DNA from: Treponema sp.
Lineage (GTDB): Bacteria; Spirochaetota; Spirochaetia; Treponematales; Treponemataceae
Assembly: GCA_017525605.1 (NCBI GenBank)
Contig: JAFXSM010000005.1
Span: forward strand, 1-56,854
DNA: 56,854 nt
Reading direction: 5' to 3'
The notes beneath the pieces are model-generated. The model saw only the letters and a program-made list of their open reading frames with translations, searched no databases and was not told the origin of the DNA. Position 1 is the first letter of the stretch. Every line of letters begins with the position of its first letter. Of the stretch, positions 7,801 to 16,942 are shown piece by piece. The position numbers and the translations under genes were made by a program.

Positions 7801-9820
7801 CGACGTGACGGAAGCGAGCCGTTTCCTCGCAAGCACACTGCACGAAATCAGAACGCCGATTCAGACAATAATCGGAACTGTGGAGCTGATTTCAGAGACG
7901 CATCTTGACAAAGAGCAGACCGAATATGTGAGACAGATTCAGTTCAGCGCGGAAGTCCTGCTCGACCTCGCGAACAATATCCTCGACTTCACAAAAATAC
8001 GCTCGAACGAATTCAAACTGGAGTCGATACCGTTCGACATCGCGCAGGTGACGGAGCAGGTAATCGACCTCATATCGATAGAATCGTTCAACAAGGGCGT
8101 GGAAGTCGTCGTGGACATCGCGCCGGACATTCCGTCACTCGTAACTGGCGACCCGGTGCGCGTGCAGCAGATAATGCTCAATCTTCTGAAGAACGCGGTC
8201 AAATTCACGAACGAAGGCTACATACACGCGGAGCTTTCGTACACGGACGACAAAAAAATCAAATTCCAGCTTACGGACAGCGGAATCGGAATCCCGGAAG
8301 ACAAGCAGAAAAAACTTTTCACGGATTATTTTCAGGCGGACATCTCGACATACAGGAAATACGGCGGAACGGGACTCGGACTTTCAATCTGCAAGAATCT
8401 CGTGCAGGTGATGAAAGGCGAAATCGGCGTGAAATCGAACCCGTACGGCGGAACGGTATTCTACTTCACGCTCCCCCTGCCTGCCGCAATCGACTCGAAG
8501 ATTTTCGACCTCAGCGACGAAGACAAAAACGCGGGAAAAATCGAAGGCGACCAGAAAATTCTCATCGTTGACGAAAGCGTACTCGCGGCTGGCAGCATGA
8601 AGAAAAAATTCGGCGAATTCGGCATAACGAAAGTCGATTCCGCCCTTCTGGAAGGCGACGCGATTAAGATGATAAAATTCGCTCAGAAAATCGGCGAGCC
8701 GTACACGGCAGTTTTCATCAATCTTGTGCTTTCAAGAATGGACGGCTGGCATCTCGCATCGGAAATCAAAAACGACAAATCGATAGAAAAGAATTTCAAG
8801 ATGTATCTTCTCGTCCCGGAAGGTCAGATGCGGCGCGAAGCGAAGATGAAGCTGCTCGACTGGTTCAGCGGCTACATCTACAAGCCGGTCAAGCGGCAGA
8901 ACCTTTTGGACACGATGAGGGAAGCGAGCAGGAAACATGAAATCGACGCAAATTCGGGCGAAATCGACATCACGCCGCCGATTGAAATTCCGAACGAACC
9001 GAATTCAATGCAGATTCAGGACGACTCAAAGCTCGCGGCAGGGCTGAAAATCCTCGTCGCGGAAGACCATCCGGTAAACAGGAAGCTCATAGAGACGGTG
9101 CTCACGAAATTCGGCGCGGAAGTCTATCTTGCGGAGGACGGAGAAGAAGCCGTCACGATGATTCAGAAAGAAAGCGACATTTCGATGATTTTCATGGACA
9201 TCTTCATGCCGAAAAAGAGCGGCGTGGAGGCTACGGAAGAGCTTCGCAGGCACGACTACAACGGAATCATCGTGGCATGCACGGCTAACAACGACTCGAA
9301 CGACTTTGCGGACTACATGAAAATCGGCATAAACGACATCCTCGTAAAGCCGTTCAAGAGGCAGGCAGTAAAATCAATCCTCGAAAAATGGAACAGCGTG
9401 ATGCAGATTTCCGGCACGAACACAAAGGAAATAATCGAGACGCTGAACCCGGTAAAATCGAGCGGGCCGGAGGACATTTGGGATTACAAGGAATTTCTCT
9501 CTTCTGTTGATGACGACAGGGAATTCGCAAAAAAGCTAATCGGGGATTTCATCGCGCAGAGCGAAAGAATAATCTGCGAAATAGAAACGAATTTGAACAC
9601 ATTGCTCGAAGCGGACGTAATCCACAAGCTCGCGCACACGATAAAAGGAAGTTCGGGCGCGATTTATGCGAACGCGCTGTTCAAGGCCGCGAAGAACCTT
9701 GACGAAGAGGCAAAGAAAGCCGGCTCAATCGAACTTGCAGCAAAGCTGAACCCAAACGAGCTGAAAGAAGAATTCGAAAAGTTCAGGAAATATTCGGCGG
9801 AAGCAATCGCCACATTCTGA
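7784..9820 (+). CDS. Soluble hybrid histidine kinase (HisKA-HATPase-REC-REC-HPt)
   Basis: A 678-residue kinase with no membrane segment and no recognisable sensor domain. It begins almost directly with the dimerisation/phospho-acceptor helix (HEIRTPIQ, His near residue 19). The ATP-binding boxes follow: NLLKNAVKFT near 131, DSGIGIP near 164, GGTGLGLSICKNL near 193. A first receiver (about 257-375) is degenerate: the acceptor region reads AVFINLVLSRMDGW. The second receiver (about 421-540) is intact, with VAEDHPVN, MDIFMP and LVKPFK. The C-terminal HPt domain carries HTIKGSSG (His near 617). All relay steps are thus in one protein. It is translationally coupled to the upstream response regulator, which is the likely partner, and input probably comes from a binding protein. 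Confidence 0.92.
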   Translation: MLKRNNDVTEASRFLASTLHEIRTPIQTIIGTVELISETHLDKEQTEYVRQIQFSAEVLLDLANNILDFTKIRSNEFKLESIPFDIAQVTEQVIDLISIESFNKGVEVVVDIAPDIPSLVTGDPVRVQQIMLNLLKNAVKFTNEGYIHAELSYTDDKKIKFQLTDSGIGIPEDKQKKLFTDYFQADISTYRKYGGTGLGLSICKNLVQVMKGEIGVKSNPYGGTVFYFTLPLPAAIDSKIFDLSDEDKNAGKIEGDQKILIVDESVLAAGSMKKKFGEFGITKVDSALLEGDAIKMIKFAQKIGEPYTAVFINLVLSRMDGWHLASEIKNDKSIEKNFKMYLLVPEGQMRREAKMKLLDWFSGYIYKPVKRQNLLDTMREASRKHEIDANSGEIDITPPIEIPNEPNSMQIQDDSKLAAGLKILVAEDHPVNRKLIETVLTKFGAEVYLAEDGEEAVTMIQKESDISMIFMDIFMPKKSGVEATEELRRHDYNGIIVACTANNDSNDFADYMKIGINDILVKPFKRQAVKSILEKWNSVMQISGTNTKEIIETLNPVKSSGPEDIWDYKEFLSSVDDDREFAKKLIGDFIAQSERIICEIETNLNTLLEADVIHKLAHTIKGSSGAIYANALFKAAKNLDEEAKKAGSIELAAKLNPNELKEEFEKFRKYSAEAIATF

Positions 9821-9829
9821 AAAAGGAAA

Positions 9830-10708
9830 ATGCTGATTATGAAAACGAATTTCCACACCCACTCCACATTCTGCGACGGAAAGGATTCTCCCGAAGAAAA
9901 CGCAATTGCGGCAGTTCAGAAAGGATTTGACACGCTCGGCTTCTCAAGCCACGCAGAGCTGCCCTTCTCCGACGACTGGCACCTGAAAGTGGAGCGATTC
10001 GGCGAATACGAAGAGGAAATCAACCGGCTCAAAGAAAAATTCAGCGGCAAACTGAACATCCGTCTTGGGTTCGAGGCGGATTTCATTCCGGGAATAACGG
10101 AGCCGACGTATGAAACTTACGGGAAATTCAAGCCGGATTTTCTAATCGGCTCGGTGCATTTCGTGTACAACGGGAAAGGCATTTTCGAGGCGGACGGCAG
10201 CGCGGAATCGATACACGACGCAATCGAAAAATTCTACGGCGGAAACGCAAAGGAAGCCGTCATAAGATATTTCGAGCAGGAACGCGAGATGATTGAACAT
10301 TCCAGGACGAACGGAATGTTCCAGATAATCGGACACGCGGACTTGATAAGAAAGTCGAACAGGAAATCGAACTTGCTCGGAAAAGGAATGGATTTTTTCG
10401 ACGAGAACGAAAGCTGGTACAAGGAGCAGATTCGGCTGACGGCGGACAAAATCGCAGGTGCGGGAATCGTCGCGGAAATCAACACGGGCGCAATCGCAAG
10501 GAACAACATGAAAACGCCATACCCGAGCGAAGAATTCCTCGCATTGCTCAAAGAGCGCAACGTGCCGATAACGATAAACTCGGACGCGCACAGCAAGGAG
10601 GCTCTTGACTATGCATTCGAAAAAGCAGTCGCGCTCGCAAAAAAAACCGGCTACAACGAGGCGGTAAGCGACATTATAGCCGGCAAATTGACATTCACAA
10701 AGTTCTAG
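9830..10708 (+). CDS. PHP-domain phosphatase, histidinol-phosphatase (HisJ/HisK) type
   Basis: Metal-dependent phosphoesterase of the PHP superfamily. The closest named function is histidinol-phosphate phosphatase, the penultimate step of histidine synthesis. Metal-binding motifs are in order: HTHSTFCDG, SSHAE, GFEADF, GSVHFV, GHADLIRK and the late NSDAH. The 292-residue length fits HisJ/HisK. It starts 9 bases after the kinase gene and is probably cotranscribed, so a signalling-related substrate is possible. Two ATGs (9830 and 9839) are available. GGAAA lies 2-3 bases before the first and about 11 before the second, so the exact start is uncertain. It overlaps the convergent dksA-like gene by 4 bases. 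Confidence 0.85.
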   Translation: MLIMKTNFHTHSTFCDGKDSPEENAIAAVQKGFDTLGFSSHAELPFSDDWHLKVERFGEYEEEINRLKEKFSGKLNIRLGFEADFIPGITEPTYETYGKFKPDFLIGSVHFVYNGKGIFEADGSAESIHDAIEKFYGGNAKEAVIRYFEQEREMIEHSRTNGMFQIIGHADLIRKSNRKSNLLGKGMDFFDENESWYKEQIRLTADKIAGAGIVAEINTGAIARNNMKTPYPSEEFLALLKERNVPITINSDAHSKEALDYAFEKAVALAKKTGYNEAVSDIIAGKLTFTKF

Positions 10709-11061
10709 CGGTTTCTTCTCTCGCTGACACTCTGGCAATTCACGCACATGAACGCGTAAGGAATCGCCTCAAGCCGTTCGAGCGGAATCTCCTTCTTGCA
10801 GACCAAGCAGTATCCGTATTTTCCCTGCTTGATTCTGTCGAGCGCATTGTTAATCATCTGAAGCTTGTTGGAATCTTTTTTTCCGAGAGACTCAAGCATT
10901 TTTCCGTCAACAACGTCGGAAGCGATGTCAGCCTCGTCGCCGGACTCGCCAGCCTCAACAATTTTCTTTGATTCAGCGTACTGATCGGCAAGGGCTTTCA
11001 AAATCTCGCTTTTCTCGGCAAGAAGTCTCTCCTGCATTTTGTCGATGAACTCTTTTTCCAT
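10705..11061 (-). CDS. DksA/TraR-family C4 zinc-finger protein
   Basis: Probable RNA polymerase secondary-channel regulator acting with ppGpp. The 118-residue protein has an N-terminal coiled-coil region with acidic tip residues (GESGDEADIASD) and a C-terminal zinc finger YCLVCKKEIP...FMCVNCQ (four Cys). The finger segment IPLERLEAIPYA is typical of the family. It is slightly shorter than Escherichia coli DksA (151). The ATG follows a GGGGAAAA-type ribosome site. It is divergent from infA, so both may respond to growth rate from the shared upstream region. Confidence 0.85.
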   Translation of the reverse strand: MEKEFIDKMQERLLAEKSEILKALADQYAESKKIVEAGESGDEADIASDVVDGKMLESLGKKDSNKLQMINNALDRIKQGKYGYCLVCKKEIPLERLEAIPYAFMCVNCQSVSERRNR

Positions 11062-11104
11062 TTTTTCCCCTTTTTTTTATAAAGTTCGTTAAAATTGTGT
11101 CTTG

Positions 11105-11134
11105 TTGACAATTTCAATGATAAATTCATAATAA
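11105..11134 (+). promoter_or_regulatory. Promoter upstream of infA
   Basis: Perfect -35 box TTGACA at 11105-11110; 18 bases later an AT-rich -10 candidate TAATAA (11129-11134). Distance to the GTG start is about 58 bases. Confidence 0.5.
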
Positions 11135-11191
11135 TATAAATATAAATTCTCAAAAAGACAACTTTTTTTTATTTTGAGTTTTGGAGGAATC

Positions 11192-11413
11192 GTGGCTAAA
11201 GAGGCAGCAATCGAGGTCGAAGGAATAGTGAAAGAGGCATTGCCGAACACTACATTCAAGGTTGAGTTGAAGAATGGCGGACACGTCATTCTTGCACATT
11301 TGTCAGGAAAAATGAGAAAGCATTTCATCAGAATCGTTCCTGGTGACAGCGTGAAAGTAGAGCTTTCACCGTACGATTTGAACAGAGGAAGAATCATTTT
11401 CCGCGAAAGATAG
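11192..11413 (+). CDS. infA: Translation initiation factor IF-1
   Basis: Binds the ribosomal A site during initiation. The 73-residue S1/OB-fold protein reads [20 protein letters not shown] and later [19 protein letters not shown] and [18 protein letters not shown], the classic IF-1 pattern. I choose the GTG at 11192: GGAGG (11183-11187) sits 4 bases before it and the residues then align with IF-1 elsewhere. The in-frame TTG at 11174 has no ribosome site. It is monocistronic, with its own promoter and terminator. Confidence 0.97.
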   Translation: MAKEAAIEVEGIVKEALPNTTFKVELKNGGHVILAHLSGKMRKHFIRIVPGDSVKVELSPYDLNRGRIIFRER

Positions 11414-11438
11414 TCAGACAAAAAGCTGCAAGCTATCA

Positions 11439-11476
11439 AAAAGCCCGGACACGCTGAAAAGCATCCGGGCTTTTTT
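11439..11476 (+). terminator. Rho-independent terminator of infA
   Basis: Stem AAGCCCGGA (11441-11449) / TCCGGGCTT (11464-11472), 14-base loop, followed by TTTTT. The 150 bases from here to the DnaJ-domain gene hold nothing I can recognise. Confidence 0.9.
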
Positions 11477-11629
11477 GTTGGAAACAAGTGTAAGTTTGAT
11501 TAACGACACGGGCACATTCGCAACTGGCAAGCCGAGTTCGTCCGCCAGTGAAGGTACGAGCATCAGCTCGTGCCGTGACCGCTTGCTTCCACTGCACAAA
11601 GACTAGAACGACAACCGCACCCCGGCAAG

Positions 11630-12202
11630 CTAAGAAATCAGCTTTTCAATTGAGCGGAACACGCCGCGGAAGCCTTTTACAAGGAGATAGCCGCAGAAAA
11701 TCGGACCAATCGGAAAAATGTGGAACGAAAATCTGAATGTCAGAATACCGAAAAATACCATGATGCCGCTTTTCACGAGCTCACCGATGTAATCTTCTTT
11801 TGTTTTCGGGGAATATGAATATGAACGACCGAAATCGTAATGGAACTGGCGGCCGCTGTACTGACCGTAATTTCTGTTGTCGCCGTTCCTGTTGAAATTG
11901 CTGTTCATCCATTGCCAGAGCGGGTCGTCGTCCATGTTGGCATTCTGCGTGTACGAATAGTTCTTGTAGCCGCCGCCGTATGTGCTGTTCCCGCTTGCGC
12001 CGTATTCGTTGTATTCACGGCGTTTTTTCTCGTCGCCAAGAATCTCGTATGCGGCGGAAATCTCCTTGAATTTTTCCTCCGCGCTCTTGTCGTTTGGATT
12101 TCTGTCAGGATGATATTTCATGGCGAGTTTTCTGTATGCTGATTTTATTTCGTCCGCAGTCGCATTTCTGGAAACGCCCAATGTCTCATAATGGTCTTTC
12201 AT
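11630..12202 (-). CDS. DnaJ-domain membrane-associated protein
   Basis: A 190-residue J-domain protein, a Hsp70 co-chaperone type rather than full DnaJ. The J domain (about 1-68) contains [20 protein letters not shown] and the essential HPD tripeptide ([10 protein letters not shown]). A Gly/Tyr/Asn-rich linker follows. The C-terminus has a hydrophobic segment (about 145-172, [15 protein letters not shown] and on). The zinc-finger and substrate domains of DnaJ are missing. It probably recruits DnaK to the membrane. Ribosome site GGAG precedes the ATG. It lies downstream of the Smr gene on the same strand, separated by 116 bases. Confidence 0.85.
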   Translation of the reverse strand: MKDHYETLGVSRNATADEIKSAYRKLAMKYHPDRNPNDKSAEEKFKEISAAYEILGDEKKRREYNEYGASGNSTYGGGYKNYSYTQNANMDDDPLWQWMNSNFNRNGDNRNYGQYSGRQFHYDFGRSYSYSPKTKEDYIGELVKSGIMVFFGILTFRFSFHIFPIGPIFCGYLLVKGFRGVFRSIEKLIS

Positions 12203-12226
12203 AGCAAATTCTCCAACATTTAGTAT

Positions 12227-12251
12227 TTGCCGAAACTAGTTCAGCATGACA
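12227..12251. repeat. Half copy of the 3617-3679 intergenic repeat
   Basis: Matches 20 of 25 bases of the right arm of the palindromic repeat at 3655-3679, including CTAGTTCAGCATGACA versus CAAGTTCAGAATGACA. It lies upstream of the DnaJ-domain gene. Confidence 0.45.
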
Positions 12252-12318
12252 GTTATTTTTGTTCAATATTTTAGAAATATAAACAGAAAACAAGACAACG
12301 TGCATCAATAAAAATCGG

Positions 12319-12885
12319 TTATTTGATTATGACCCACGTTGCGCCCGTGCCGCCGAGTGCCCTGTCGGGGTGGCCGCTTGTGCCGAGGTTCTTGTTCTGC
12401 TCGATGAATGTGCGAACCATCGGGCCGAGAACTGGGTCTGAGCCGTGCGTGTGGTTGCCTTTTCCGTGGACTATGAGGATTTTCTTCAGACCGCGGCGGA
12501 TGCTGTCGGCAACGAATCCTTCAAGGCGAGTCCATGCTTCGTCACGAGTAAGACCGTGCAGGTCGATTCTGGCTTCCGGAGCCATCGTCCGAAGATATTC
12601 GCGGTTCTCCATCTTTGACTTTTCGGCGAATTCGGCAGCCTCGGCATCTTTGTCAACGGTGCCGTAACGCCTAAGCCAAAGCTCCATCGGGTTGATTCTC
12701 TTTTTTGAATCCTCTTCCATTATCTGCTCGAATGTTTTTCTTTCGGCTGCGGCAAGTTTCTCTTCCTGAGTCGGCGCATTCGGCTTTTTCCTTGAAACCT
12801 GCTGGCTCGCTTTTTTCGCCTTCTCTTTTTTTGCCTGCTCGCTCTGCTGAACGTCCCATGCGTCAAGTATGCTTCCAAAATCCAT
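12319..12885 (-). CDS. Smr-domain protein
   Basis: A 188-residue protein with a charged, lysine-rich N-terminal half and a C-terminal Smr (small MutS-related) domain from about residue 105. Its core motifs are RIDLHGLTRDEAW, ILIVHGKGNHTHG and ALGGTGATWVI. Smr domains bind or nick nucleic acids; stand-alone proteins of this type (such as SmrB) act in ribosome rescue or DNA metabolism, and which applies here is unknown. The ATG follows GGGGG. It starts 37 bases after the batD-like gene on the same strand and may be the tail of the Bat operon. AT-rich ATTCAAA repeats fill the gap. Confidence 0.85.
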   Translation of the reverse strand: MDFGSILDAWDVQQSEQAKKEKAKKASQQVSRKKPNAPTQEEKLAAAERKTFEQIMEEDSKKRINPMELWLRRYGTVDKDAEAAEFAEKSKMENREYLRTMAPEARIDLHGLTRDEAWTRLEGFVADSIRRGLKKILIVHGKGNHTHGSDPVLGPMVRTFIEQNKNLGTSGHPDRALGGTGATWVIIK

Positions 12886-12922
12886 TTCAAAACCCCCGAA
12901 AATTCAAAATTCAATTCAAAAT

Positions 12923-14254
12923 TCAATAAATAAGAAGAAGCGTATTTTTTTTCGTCCATCCGCTTGTTTCTGAACATTCAATATAAACCCATTCGCCCAT
13001 GTCTTCTACGATTTTGACTCGAAGTCCTTTCGGAATGGATTTCGTTCCGTTCGAGATTGCGCTCGTCTCTGGCACGCTGAAAATTTCCCCGCCGAGAGAC
13101 ACCGCGAACTGCTGGCTGACAATAAGATTCTGGCGGACGGAAAAAACAAGCGCGACGACGAAAAGAATCGCGAACGTGACGGAGAATTTGATTTTTTTCA
13201 GAACTCCCGTGACGATGTGCAGGACAATCGAAACGATAGCGAGAGAGGAAATCAGAATGAAAAGTTTCGTGCTCGGCTCGTCCTCGGTGTCTTTAAGGCC
13301 GTGTTTCTCCTCGAATTTCTTGCGCTCCTCAAAATCGCTGAACAAGAACACGCGCCTGCGCTCAAGGATTCGCATCTGCTGCAACGTCTCAAGGTCGCTT
13401 TCTGTCCATTCTGCAAATTCCGCGCTCTCATCTATAAGCGGGGTCGAATCGAATGCGCCGTCAAAAAGATGCGCACCTCGGCCCGACTTTTTATTTTCGA
13501 TAGATGAATCCGCATCGAGAACCGTGACCACATTAGGCAAATCCGAAAGCGAAATGCGGACCCGGCTTCCGTTGTATGCGATTGCGTCCACGCTGATGTC
13601 GGGAAGGCGAACGTCTCCTGTCACGAGCGGCTGGAAATCGAATACGGCAATTTTTATCTTCTCCGGTGAAAATTCAGTTTTCCTGTTTTTGTCCTTGCAA
13701 AAATCGTCGCGGAAACGCTCCGTCAGAATCGCGTCCTTGTGAAGGTTCGCGGAAAAATTCACGATTTGCGTGCAGTACTGGATGAAAATTTCGAGAGTGA
13801 CTTTTTCTCCGAGATGGATTTTTCTGTTCGGTGACATCGAGACTGAGAATTTCGGGGAGACGAGCGAAGGATTTTCGTAGACATCGACTTTTTCGAACGG
13901 AATTTCGACAGTGCGTTTGCCGATTTTTGCGACGATCGGCGGAAGCTTTATTTCGCCGGCATCGGAAAACGAGAACCACAATCGGACAATCGCTGTCGTG
14001 TCTCCAGACAAATCGGTGGATGCGGATTTCGTCGAGGAAATGTAATGAACGCCAAGCGGAAGCTCAGGAATGTCGAACGAAAAATCAGAAAGCTTTGTGT
14101 GAGGGATTTCCAGGACGAACTGGATTTCAGACTGCGTGAAGACTGTTTCGTCCTCGCATTTTATGACGAGCAAAGCCGCATCGCTTCTTGAAATCGGGAA
14201 AATCTGGAAAACGAAAGAAAAAAGCAGAAAGAAAAATGACGTGATTTTTTTCAT
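12923..14254 (-). CDS. batD: BatD-like secreted/membrane protein with C-terminal SH3-like end
   Basis: Last Bat-operon member proper, 443 residues. The start MKKITSFFFLLFSFVFQ is a signal peptide with a probable cleavage after SRSDA. An upstream extension to 14350 would bury it. The ectodomain carries BatD-like beta-domains (FVLEIPHTKLSDFSF, GEIKLPPIVAKIGKRTVEI). Two hydrophobic helices follow (about 330-385), then a C-terminal domain of about 60 residues resembling a bacterial SH3 (PKGLRVKIVEDMGEWVYIE, ending SGWTKKNTLLL). Bat proteins are tied to aerotolerance and envelope stress. The visible ribosome site is weak, and the gene follows the batB gene by 28 bases, so coupling is likely. Confidence 0.75.
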   Translation of the reverse strand: MKKITSFFFLLFSFVFQIFPISRSDAALLVIKCEDETVFTQSEIQFVLEIPHTKLSDFSFDIPELPLGVHYISSTKSASTDLSGDTTAIVRLWFSFSDAGEIKLPPIVAKIGKRTVEIPFEKVDVYENPSLVSPKFSVSMSPNRKIHLGEKVTLEIFIQYCTQIVNFSANLHKDAILTERFRDDFCKDKNRKTEFSPEKIKIAVFDFQPLVTGDVRLPDISVDAIAYNGSRVRISLSDLPNVVTVLDADSSIENKKSGRGAHLFDGAFDSTPLIDESAEFAEWTESDLETLQQMRILERRRVFLFSDFEERKKFEEKHGLKDTEDEPSTKLFILISSLAIVSIVLHIVTGVLKKIKFSVTFAILFVVALVFSVRQNLIVSQQFAVSLGGEIFSVPETSAISNGTKSIPKGLRVKIVEDMGEWVYIECSETSGWTKKNTLLLIY

Positions 14255-14282
14255 GGAAATTTTTTTTATTGAAAATCCGCAA

Positions 14283-15926
14283 TCAGTAATCGAGCTCATT
14301 CTTCTTTTCCTCCTCTTTCGAATCCATTTTCTTCCATTGATTCTGCTCATTTTCGCGTATCAGCTTGAAAAGCGCGGCAGTTTTTGGGTCAACGTGCGAG
14401 TCCATCGATTCGACCACGCTCTTCATCTCGGTCGCGCCCGATTTCTTTTTCGCCATCGAAAGACGCTGCTCGCAAAGCTCAAGATTGATTTTCGCGTCGA
14501 GATTTTCAGGCGAAGCGAGAATCGCGTCTTTGAAAAGCGCGCTTGCCTTTGAAAAATCGCCTTTGCGGACGAAAATCACGCCCTCGTTGTAAAAGACCGC
14601 GCTCGCAAGGTTCTTGTCCTTGTATTCGTCGCCGTTTTTCTCGGGCACAATCTGCGAAAGCTTTTCGAGCGCGACATCGTATTCCTCAAGCGAAATGTAC
14701 GTCGAGGCAAGTCCGAACATCGCATAGTCGCGGACGGAAGCGTCGGGCGAATCGTTCAGGACAGAGACGAAATCGACAATTGCGGAACGGTACTTCGCGT
14801 TTTTGTAGTCGATGCTGCCTTTCAGAACCTGCGTGCGCGGAGAGGAACATGACACAAAAGTGAAAACGAGCGAAACCGAAACGAACGAAACCATCCGGGA
14901 AAACCTTGCGCGCAAAGATGCAAGGTCGATTTCGCTTATGATGAACGAAAGCACGAAGAAAATCAGCGAGAAGACGATGAAAAAATCATGGCGGCTCACG
15001 GTGCGGATTTCATACGAAAAGCTCTCGCTCGTCCTGTCAATCTGGTTCAAAAGAGAGACTGCCGAGCCGTGCGAAGAAGACCGGACATAACGGATGAAAT
15101 CCGATTTAGGGAAAAGCTTTCGGACATTTTTGTTCACGTTGTCCGCAAGGTTTTTCATCTTGTTTTCCATTAGAAATGTCCTGACAGGCGTTTTTCCGTC
15201 GCCTGAAAGAACTTCAACTCCGTCCTCGCTTCCGAATCCGACAATCGTCACGGGAATCTGAAAACGCCCCGCAGCGGAAAGTGCCGAATGAAGAGAATCG
15301 TCCGTCTCGTCTCCGTCCGTGAACACGAAAATCATGTTCGACTGCGAAGAATTCTGCGGAAACGACGAGACCGCGCATTCAATTCCCTTTCCGAGAGAAC
15401 TTCCCGAAGCCGTCATAAGAGACGGAGAAAGCGCATCGACAAGGGAGAGAATCGGGGTCAAATCTTCCGTGAGAGGAACTGCAAGAATCCCGTCGCCCTT
15501 GCACAAAACAGCAGACACGGAAGTTCCGTCCATCAAAGAAAGAAGGTCGCGCACGTAGATTTTCACCGCATCGAGCCTCGTAAACCGACCGTCGTCAACG
15601 TCCAATGCGTTCATGCTGTAGGAAATGTCGAAGACGAAACTGACTGCGCAGCCGCTTTTCTGAACAGGATACTGCCTCGTTCCCCACGAAATGCCTGAAA
15701 CTGCAAGGACTGCGGAAACCCACGCAAGGCAGCGCAAAAAGGTGCGGAGAAAAAATGAACGGCGCAACCGAGAAAAATCAGTCCGTGAAGACGAAATCAG
15801 GCTTGAGAGCGATTTTTCGAGCCGCCTGAATTTGTACGCCATCAAAAGCGCGACAGGAACAACAGGAATTGCAAGAAGAAGAAGCTGAGGTCGTGCAATA
15901 GAAAAGAAAGAAAAAAGCGAATTCAT
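14283..15926 (-). CDS. batB: BatB-type von Willebrand A protein fused to TPR (BatC-like) region
   Basis: A 547-residue inner-membrane protein. The N-terminal transmembrane pair is followed by a vWA domain with a MIDAS motif DISYSMN and the further vWA motif VFTDGDETDD. A second membrane segment (about 315-345) follows, then a lipoprotein-like LVFTFVSCSSP, then tetratricopeptide repeats (about 365-500). The second half corresponds to BatC of Bacteroidetes-type operons, so two usually separate genes are joined. I start at MNSLFSFFS (15926) because GGAG precedes it and its ATG overlaps the batA stop (ATGA). Likely forms a complex with BatA in the inner membrane. Confidence 0.85.
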   Translation of the reverse strand: MNSLFSFFSIARPQLLLLAIPVVPVALLMAYKFRRLEKSLSSLISSSRTDFSRLRRSFFLRTFLRCLAWVSAVLAVSGISWGTRQYPVQKSGCAVSFVFDISYSMNALDVDDGRFTRLDAVKIYVRDLLSLMDGTSVSAVLCKGDGILAVPLTEDLTPILSLVDALSPSLMTASGSSLGKGIECAVSSFPQNSSQSNMIFVFTDGDETDDSLHSALSAAGRFQIPVTIVGFGSEDGVEVLSGDGKTPVRTFLMENKMKNLADNVNKNVRKLFPKSDFIRYVRSSSHGSAVSLLNQIDRTSESFSYEIRTVSRHDFFIVFSLIFFVLSFIISEIDLASLRARFSRMVSFVSVSLVFTFVSCSSPRTQVLKGSIDYKNAKYRSAIVDFVSVLNDSPDASVRDYAMFGLASTYISLEEYDVALEKLSQIVPEKNGDEYKDKNLASAVFYNEGVIFVRKGDFSKASALFKDAILASPENLDAKINLELCEQRLSMAKKKSGATEMKSVVESMDSHVDPKTAALFKLIRENEQNQWKKMDSKEEEKKNELDY

Positions 15927-16942
15927 AAAATCTCCGAAAGACAGACTCGTTTGAGAATCCACGCAGAAACGAACATTGCGGCGGCGGCAATCAGGAATTT
16001 ATAGTAAAGATATTCATCGATTGTCTTCAGCCTGAACGACTGAACGACATTTTCGCGGTTCGAAACGAAAGATATAGCCTCGGAAAGAGACGACAAAGTT
16101 TCGACCGAGAAATATTTTCCGCCCGAGATGAACGCGATTTTTTCGAGCGAAGCTGAATCGAAGCCGGATTCGTAATATCCGCTACGGACTTTTCCAGTGT
16201 TCGGGTCAACGTATTCGATTGTGAAAGTTCCGCGAGTTCCCACTCCCAAAACGTAGAGCGTTATTCCGTTGTCGTATGCAAGGCGTGCGGCAGTCTCTGG
16301 GTGGACGGAGCCTGCATTGTTCTCGCCGTCAGTTATCAGAATCACGCATTTTTTCGGTGCGCGAGTGGCGGCAAGATGATAGACGGCAGAGCAAAGCCCG
16401 ATTCCGATTGCGGAGCCTTCGCCGAGAACGCCCACTTTCACGGAGTCGAGCCGCTCAAGGAAATTCTTTTTGTCATTCGTGAGCGGAACGACGTATGCGG
16501 ATTCGCTTGCCATCGCGATGAGGGAGAATGTCTGCCCTTCCGAGGACTCCACAATCGACTTTATGCTGAGTTTTGCGGCATCGAGCCTTGTTATCGGCGA
16601 ATTCATGTATGACAAATCTTTTGCGGCCATCGAAGGGCTCGTGTCCAAAAGAAAAAGGATTTCAGTTCCTTTCGAAGTGAAAACTTTCTCGCGGCGGCGC
16701 ATCACGGGGTTCGCGCACGCAAAGACGAGGGCGACGAACGCAAGGAGAATGAGCGCGTTCGACAAAAACGAGACGAAAAGAAAGAGCTTCCTGTTCCAGC
16801 CTTTAAGCGCGAACGTCTTTCCGTTCCAGTCGGAAAGAGTCAGCGGAAATGACATTCTGGAAAAGATTCCGATTTTCCTGAACAAAAAAAGAAGCGGAAT
16901 CAGAAGCAGAAAAAGAAACGAAGACGGATTCTGAAAAATCAA
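15923..16942 (-). CDS. batA: BatA-type von Willebrand A membrane protein
   Basis: A 339-residue protein with an N-terminal membrane segment, a second helix (about 52-77), a vWA domain with MIDAS motif LLDTSPSM and ILITDGENN, and a C-terminal helix (about 310-330). Bat proteins are needed for aerotolerance in Bacteroides and envelope integrity in other bacteria. The start is a TTG (reading TTGATTTTTCAG) with a strong GGAGG 5 bases upstream; its stop overlaps the next gene and its start overlaps the previous one, so all three are translationally coupled. Confidence 0.88.
   Translation of the reverse strand: MIFQNPSSFLFLLLIPLLFLFRKIGIFSRMSFPLTLSDWNGKTFALKGWNRKLFLFVSFLSNALILLAFVALVFACANPVMRRREKVFTSKGTEILFLLDTSPSMAAKDLSYMNSPITRLDAAKLSIKSIVESSEGQTFSLIAMASESAYVVPLTNDKKNFLERLDSVKVGVLGEGSAIGIGLCSAVYHLAATRAPKKCVILITDGENNAGSVHPETAARLAYDNGITLYVLGVGTRGTFTIEYVDPNTGKVRSGYYESGFDSASLEKIAFISGGKYFSVETLSSLSEAISFVSNRENVVQSFRLKTIDEYLYYKFLIAAAAMFVSAWILKRVCLSEIL

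Noticed and set aside
14255..14350. N-terminal extension of the batD-like gene
   Set aside because: It overlaps the batB-type gene, is very basic, and would place the signal peptide in the middle of the protein.
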